This document shows, piece after piece, positions 59,474 through 64,000 of a DNA stretch of 64,000 nt. Position 1 is the stretch's first letter; the number at the start of each line of letters is the position of its first letter. The DNA comes from Dichotomocladium elegans (Eukaryota > Mucoromycota > Mucoromycetes > Mucorales > Lichtheimiaceae). The DNA lies in contig JAIXMN010000004.1 of assembly GCA_025716815.1 (NCBI GenBank), positions 1,488,001 to 1,552,000 of the forward strand, given 5' to 3'. The position numbers and the translations under genes are program-made. The notes under the pieces are model-generated. The model searched no databases. It saw only the letters and a program-made list of their open reading frames with translations, and had not been told where the DNA came from.

Positions 59474-60578
59474 ATGATGATGATGATGATGATGCTGTTG
59501 TGGTGGTGCGGTGGGTCCGGTATATATTGGGCCAAAGAGATTGGCTCGATCGGGTAAGCTACTATCGACTTCAGCGAGACTTCTTGCTGAGAAACGGTGT
59601 CCTGAATTAAATCCGCCGGGGAGGCGAGATGAAGTGGTGGATGGAATACCCATCATTGACCCGAAAATATCACCCATCGACGCAGAGCGGGTGTCGAAAG
59701 AAGCTGCTCTAGGGACAAACATTGGAGTTTCATGGTAGATAGGAGACAAAGGAGCACCACCAGTAGAGAAATGATCGGGATAATAATCAGGAGATGTGAC
59801 CTCGTTTGATGCATGCAGATCAGCAGGTGCAATCGGAGGGACGGAATGAAATGCCTCATACGCAGAAGGCGTCAATGTTCCGGAACTGACCGAGTAGCGT
59901 TTAGTGGACAAAGGATGCTGGGATGTCAGGGGGTAGGAAGTCGATGAAATAGGCTGTTGCTGCGGATGATGAGGGAAGGGCTGAGATGACTGTTGCTGCT
60001 GTTGTTGTTGTTGCTGTGGCTGTTGCTCACCAGGCATAGTTCTCTTCGTGTGTAGATTCTTCTTTGCCATCTCAGCCTTGAGTACAGACCCCTTTTCTGT
60101 ATCCACTTTTCGACCGCTGAGAATATCTTTAGCTTCCAGGGCTTCGAGCCGCGTCCGAAACTTTGCAAAACCAATCTAGCATCACGTGTTAGCAAACCGT
60201 TAATAATCCCTCATCATCTCTTTTTTCTCGAAATGTTACAATTTGCTTTCGAGCACCCGAAGCTCCATTGGGGACGTCGTTGTTATTGTCCTCTTGTTGC
60301 TGCTGCTGCTGGTCTTTGGATGGGATCTTGAGAGTTGCCGCTTCAAAGCCTGGGCAAAAAAGGAACATGTTTTGAAATTCGCGCTCTTGCATGTCGTCAG
60401 GAAATCCGACGACAAATATAGTCGAGATATCTTCGCCTATGCTGCTCAGCATGGGCTTAATTGGTGGCGAAAACGCAGCCTGCGTGTTGCTGATACTACT
60501 AGCGTTCGAAGTCGCAGCGGAATTACCGTTTGCCATCAAGACCTTATACATCCCGTTTGATGTCCCGGCGGAAGGCAT
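58650..60578 (-). CDS. Whi3/Scw1-like two-RRM RNA-binding protein
   Basis: Exons 60578-60240, 60175-58784 and 58721-58650 give 600 residues. RRM1 crosses intron 1: [28 protein letters not shown], then [26 protein letters not shown]2 (~498-577) reads [52 protein letters not shown]. This matches fission yeast Scw1 and budding yeast Whi3, which bind mRNAs (GCAU sites for Whi3) and control cell size, wall integrity and septation. Between the RRMs lie His and very long Gln tracts (~335-391), which in Whi3 drive condensates. The start may be incomplete: the frame stays open and coding-like (SLTSLNLPSIPTSP) to about 60780 with no ATG, so an upstream exon is likely. Confidence 0.87.
59343..59510 (-). 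repeat. CAG/CAA and CAT repeat encoding His and Gln tracts
   Basis: Interrupted CAG/CAA repeat with a CAT block and a Pro-Gln alternation, inside the Whi3/Scw1-like coding exon. It encodes eight His, then over forty Gln with PQ and HQ breaks. The mix of CAG and CAA suggests selection for the protein tract rather than only slippage. Confidence 0.9.
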
Positions 60579-61662
60579 GAGCGGCAGTCGTGAATCACCG
60601 GCAGTGGCGACAGCAAAGCGAGAAGTAATTGTTGGAGACGTAGGAATGGAGGGCAGATTGAGGCTAGTCAGTGAGCTTTCGTAGTGGAAAGCGTGCCTTT
60701 TCTGTTCTCTTTCTATCGCTCCTCTAATTGGTATTTTCTTCAGGGAATAGCCTCGGCGCTGTATTTGTGATATAATGTTTTAAGGTATATATGGCGACAG
60801 AAAGTGTGGTTGCGTGTGCGTGTATGTGAGAGAGAGGGCCGAGGGGGTGTGTGGAGTAGACAAGGGAAAGGAAAGGGGGGAAGCCAAGAAGGTTATGCGT
60901 GTGGACCTTTTGCCGAGGCCAAAAATTTTGCAAGTCGATCGTTTGCAACACAAGCCAGCCACACTGGAATGGGACTCCCTGTCCGTAAGAATCTCGTGTT
61001 GGTCCTACCAGCAAGGCCAGAAGACGTGCTGCATGAAACATCAGTACTTCGGCATTGAGAAACACCGCAGTCCGACACCCAACCCCTATTGACTTTTCAT
61101 TTACAGTGGAAAGCTTGCTTGGCAAAGAATAATAAACTGCCCACATCTGGGCGTTTTATTATTTGTGCTTATCGATCCCCTCCAACTCTCCTTAATACGT
61201 CTTCCATCAAGCTTTATTTTCCAAGCCAGGGTCTCCATTGTTCGTTGGTATGCGAGGATACGAATCGTCGTAGCTTGCGTGATGGCATGTGTTTCGCTCA
61301 GTACTCAAAGAGTAGAAAGACCCTAGATGACGTAACTGAATATTCCTGTCTCACGTCTCATGATACCCTATCCAGACCATGTGGTCTCGAGCGTATCACA
61401 TCGGCTGGCTCACGGCCATGATGAATCGAATGCTTAAGTAATGAGGAATGAAGGGGGCCGAGCTGAATTTGTACATATAAAGCGATATCGTTACTTTTAA
61501 AAATGATGTTAAAGCGGAAGGCTCATAAAGTATAGACTTACCTTAATCGTAGAGAATGTTGTTACTAGTAAATAAATAATGCGAATAATCATTCGAATTT
61601 CTGCTTCATTTACACGCCGCCACTTTTTTTTTTACTTCTTCCACTTGTTCCCTTGGTCCATT
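60579..61662. other. Divergent region between Scw1-like and ankyrin genes
   Basis: The first 200 bases probably contain more of the Scw1-like coding region (minus). The remainder is promoter or leader DNA. A 140-codon minus frame (60724-61146) and plus-strand frames overlap it but have no motifs. Poly-T precedes the ankyrin gene near 61624-61634. Confidence 0.5.
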
Positions 61663-63196
61663 ATGCAAGCTGCTGCTTATCCTAAGGCAACTATGCCCCA
61701 ATATCATCAATCGCATGAGGTACGTACTGCCTAAAGGAAGCTCCAATTTATCATTTGCACTCGGATTGATCCAATGATTCTGTTCCTTCTGTGATCTAGA
61801 TAAATCAATCCACCTTTGTCGATATAGAGCTTAGAGACAGGCATCGGCTCAAGCAAGGATTCGATATTGCAACCGAGGATCTAAGAAAATATATTACATC
61901 AGCCGCAGCAGGTTAGAACATTCGTCGCAAAATACAGCTATCTCTATTTGTTTTATACCGACTCAAGTTTGCTTTACTATAATTTACTAAGGGTCCGAGG
62001 ATGACGTTCGCACAGCTGTCCGTCTCGCTACATTGCATACCTATGACAATACCACCAGCTCGTCTGTGACCGAAGAAAGCAGTGAAGACGATGAGGAAGA
62101 AGAAGAAGAAGAAGAAGAAGAAGAAGAAAATGTTTTCAGCCATCCTGACGCTCTGATGCTCAACATTCCCTACAGCAGTCCTACAATCTGGGAGGCAGCC
62201 AAGAGCGGAGACGCGCTTGCCTTAGAGCGAGCCGTCATGATGACCGGCCTTGATCCTTCCCTGGTTGTCAACATGCGCGACCCCGACACGGAATCGACTC
62301 CACTTTACCTCAGTGTGGCTCATTCACAGAATCCATTCCCTCTTATAGAGTTCCTTCTTCTCCACGGAGCCGATCCTAACCGCCATAACATATACAATGT
62401 CCACGCAATTCACGCTTTGCCCCTCCATTGTATCGACCCGGTCCGACCAATGGAGCTCCTGCTCCAACATGAGGCTGACCCAAACGCCCGGGACGGCGAC
62501 GATTGGACACCGCTGCATTACTGCGCCCGGTTCTGCAGCGACCCGCTGCCTGCCATGGAGCTTCTTGTCCACCACGGAGCCAACGTTAATGCAGTCGATG
62601 TCAGCAAGAAATCCCCGCTCTTCGCTCTCCTTGCGAACGGCGATTACCCTGCCGTTGTCGATTGGCTCATACACTCGGCCAAGGCTGACGTCAGTCTTAA
62701 GGGAGATTTTACGAACCAGAATCGCAGCACCTACCCTGGAACTGTCTTCCTCCAAGCCGTGAAGTATGCTCGCATTGCATCCCTTAGAGTTTTGGTGGAT
62801 TCCGACATTTCATACGAACGACTTAAACGTGTGATGAACCGCCAAGAATTTGAGAGTGCTATGGAGATGATTTTAAAGTTCAGGGACCAAAACAGGCCGG
62901 AGGACGTGGCAAACGACATGTTCGCCATTCTTTTGTCTTTTAGGCAGAGGCTAGAGGACGACTCGGAGTCTTTAGTGTATTTTGAACGGACTGGACAAAT
63001 GTTTAACGGCATGCTCTCGCGACGACAGCCTATTCTAGGTACTTTCCGAAGAAAGCTACGGCCCACGTCAGCCATTACAGAATGTACCAAAGACCTTCAA
63101 AGCACTGGAGAGGAACAGCAACCTGCCTATCATTCTCCAAATTTGTTGAAGCGATTGAGTGCTTTTTTCACAAGCCAAAAGAGCACTGTTCAATAG
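61663..63196 (+). CDS. Ankyrin-repeat protein of unknown function
   Basis: Exons 61663-61719, 61800-61911 and 61992-63196 give 457 residues. The N-terminus has a charged helix (IELRDRHRLKQGFDIATEDL) and a Ser/Glu-rich region with a run of about 12 Glu encoded by a GAA repeat (62092-62128). At least four ankyrin repeats follow: TPLYLSVAHSQNPFPLIEFLLLHGADPNRHN, ALPLHCI with LLLQHEADPNARD, WTPLHYCARF with LLVHHGANVNAVD, and SPLFALLANGDYPAVVDWLIHSAKADVS. The C-terminal part is helical and charged without known motifs. The repeats mediate protein binding; the partner is unknown. The plan (short acidic head, repeats, helical tail) does not match a named family I know. Confidence 0.8.
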
Positions 63197-64000
63197 CGTA
63201 CAAGACACCCACTGCTCCCGTCACTGGAAGTAAAAAAGAGAAATGTGTACTATTAAACTATTTTGCACGCTCTCCTTTCCCAAAACAAATATCATACGCT
63301 ATATGAAATGAAGATTATGATAGTGCAATAAGAGAACATTGCATCCAATGCATCGATGAAAAATTCTGCGAGGCACAGGTGAATGGAAAGAGAGTTATAG
63401 TCATGAATGTGAGTAACAAACATAGCGGGTTAACGCATCTGAGCTTTACTAAACAGTCTGCAGTATTTGTTTCTTTCCCGCATATTTTTTACGACTCATA
63501 GCAGCACGTTACGCGAGGCAAATATGTAAGTTCTGATAATAATTATCACGGAGTCTCAAGGCACTCCGTCGAGAGGACCAGATACCTATCTGGCCCTGAT
63601 GAAAGCTAGTATAGATGGCTTCAAAGCATGTTCCATATATCCGCATGCGAGAAAGCATTACAGATGACAGAATTAACTTGATTGTTTGTTTGGTCACATT
63701 AATAAACCTCTTTAGAAGTAGATGCTTAATCGAACGATTTGATTACGCAGAACATAATTTCCGGACGTATAAAGCTCACATATCTGCCAACCCCCCATGA
63801 AAATGTATATACCGCCCAACGCACTATGACCAACACACTGCAGATACTTTCTGATGTATGATAAATATCACACATTTTTCTAAGACATAATGTTCTAGAG
63901 TTTCTCATACCCATGAGGATGTTGGAAAGCAAAGAAGAAGCGGTCTATTTAGTTTTCTTGGATATCCATAATCCTATACGCGTCGCACACAAAATTGTCT
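63197..64000. other. 3' end of window, no gene supported
   Basis: AT-rich DNA with short open frames on both strands lacking motifs. Frames near 63509-63697 (minus) and 63726-63932 (minus) are not recognisable. A gene running beyond the window edge cannot be excluded. Confidence 0.5.

Noticed and set aside
59317..59610. Poly-Asn, poly-Leu and poly-Val/Ala frames on both strands
   Set aside because: Alternate-frame readings of the CAG/CAA/CAT repeat of the Scw1-like gene.

Overview
The window is nuclear DNA of a fungus, most likely an early-diverging one (Mucoromycota, Mucorales-like). The evidence is many short (about 50-110 bp) GT-AG introns, a dense two-strand layout, clear fungal orthologues (Yos9, Psp1, Pmr1, Sls1, Rsa3, Whi3/Scw1-like), and several genes best known from animals that are mostly absent from yeasts (TBCK, a BABAM1/MERIT40-like protein, a C9orf85-like zinc protein, a UBAP1-like protein). 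Degenerate Tc1/IS630-type transposase copies resemble those common in Mucorales. The species cannot be named from the sequence alone. Gene models below are manual splices based on reading frame, splice consensus and remembered protein families. No alignment was run.

Layout. 1-20.8 kb: an APSES-type transcription factor; the ER lectin Yos9 with a small convergent unknown gene; SmG; ribosomal protein eS1; a Pmp3-like membrane protein; the 60S export GTPase Lsg1; a transposon relic; an Snl1-like BAG protein; Psp1; a BABAM1-like protein and a convergent coiled-coil protein. 21.7-33 kb: the mitochondrial i-AAA protease Yme1, divergent from a LEA-like mitochondrial protein; TBCK (13 exons); a small broken gene; a secreted purple acid phosphatase. 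34-42 kb: an AATase-family acyltransferase, a second transposon relic, a small unknown, the mitochondrial regulator Sls1, a C9orf85-like protein and the ribosome-assembly factor Rsa3. 42-52 kb: a large RasGEF, a UBAP1-like UBA protein and the Golgi Ca2+/Mn2+ ATPase Pmr1. 52-64 kb: a third transposon relic, the spliceosomal USP39/Sad1, an ectonucleotide pyrophosphatase/phosphodiesterase, a Whi3/Scw1-like RNA-binding protein with long polyQ, and an ankyrin-repeat protein.

The genes are mostly unrelated housekeeping functions: RNA processing (SmG, Sad1), ribosome production (eS1, Lsg1, Rsa3), ER/Golgi quality control (Yos9, Pmr1, BAG protein) and mitochondrial upkeep (Yme1, Sls1, LEA-like). I see no secondary-metabolite cluster, operon-like defence island, CRISPR array, tRNA or rRNA. 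The most notable items are the animal-type genes kept in a fungus, two GC-AG introns, a 10-nt micro-exon, a NAGNAG acceptor, very tight convergent gene pairs, and three decayed copies of one transposon type.
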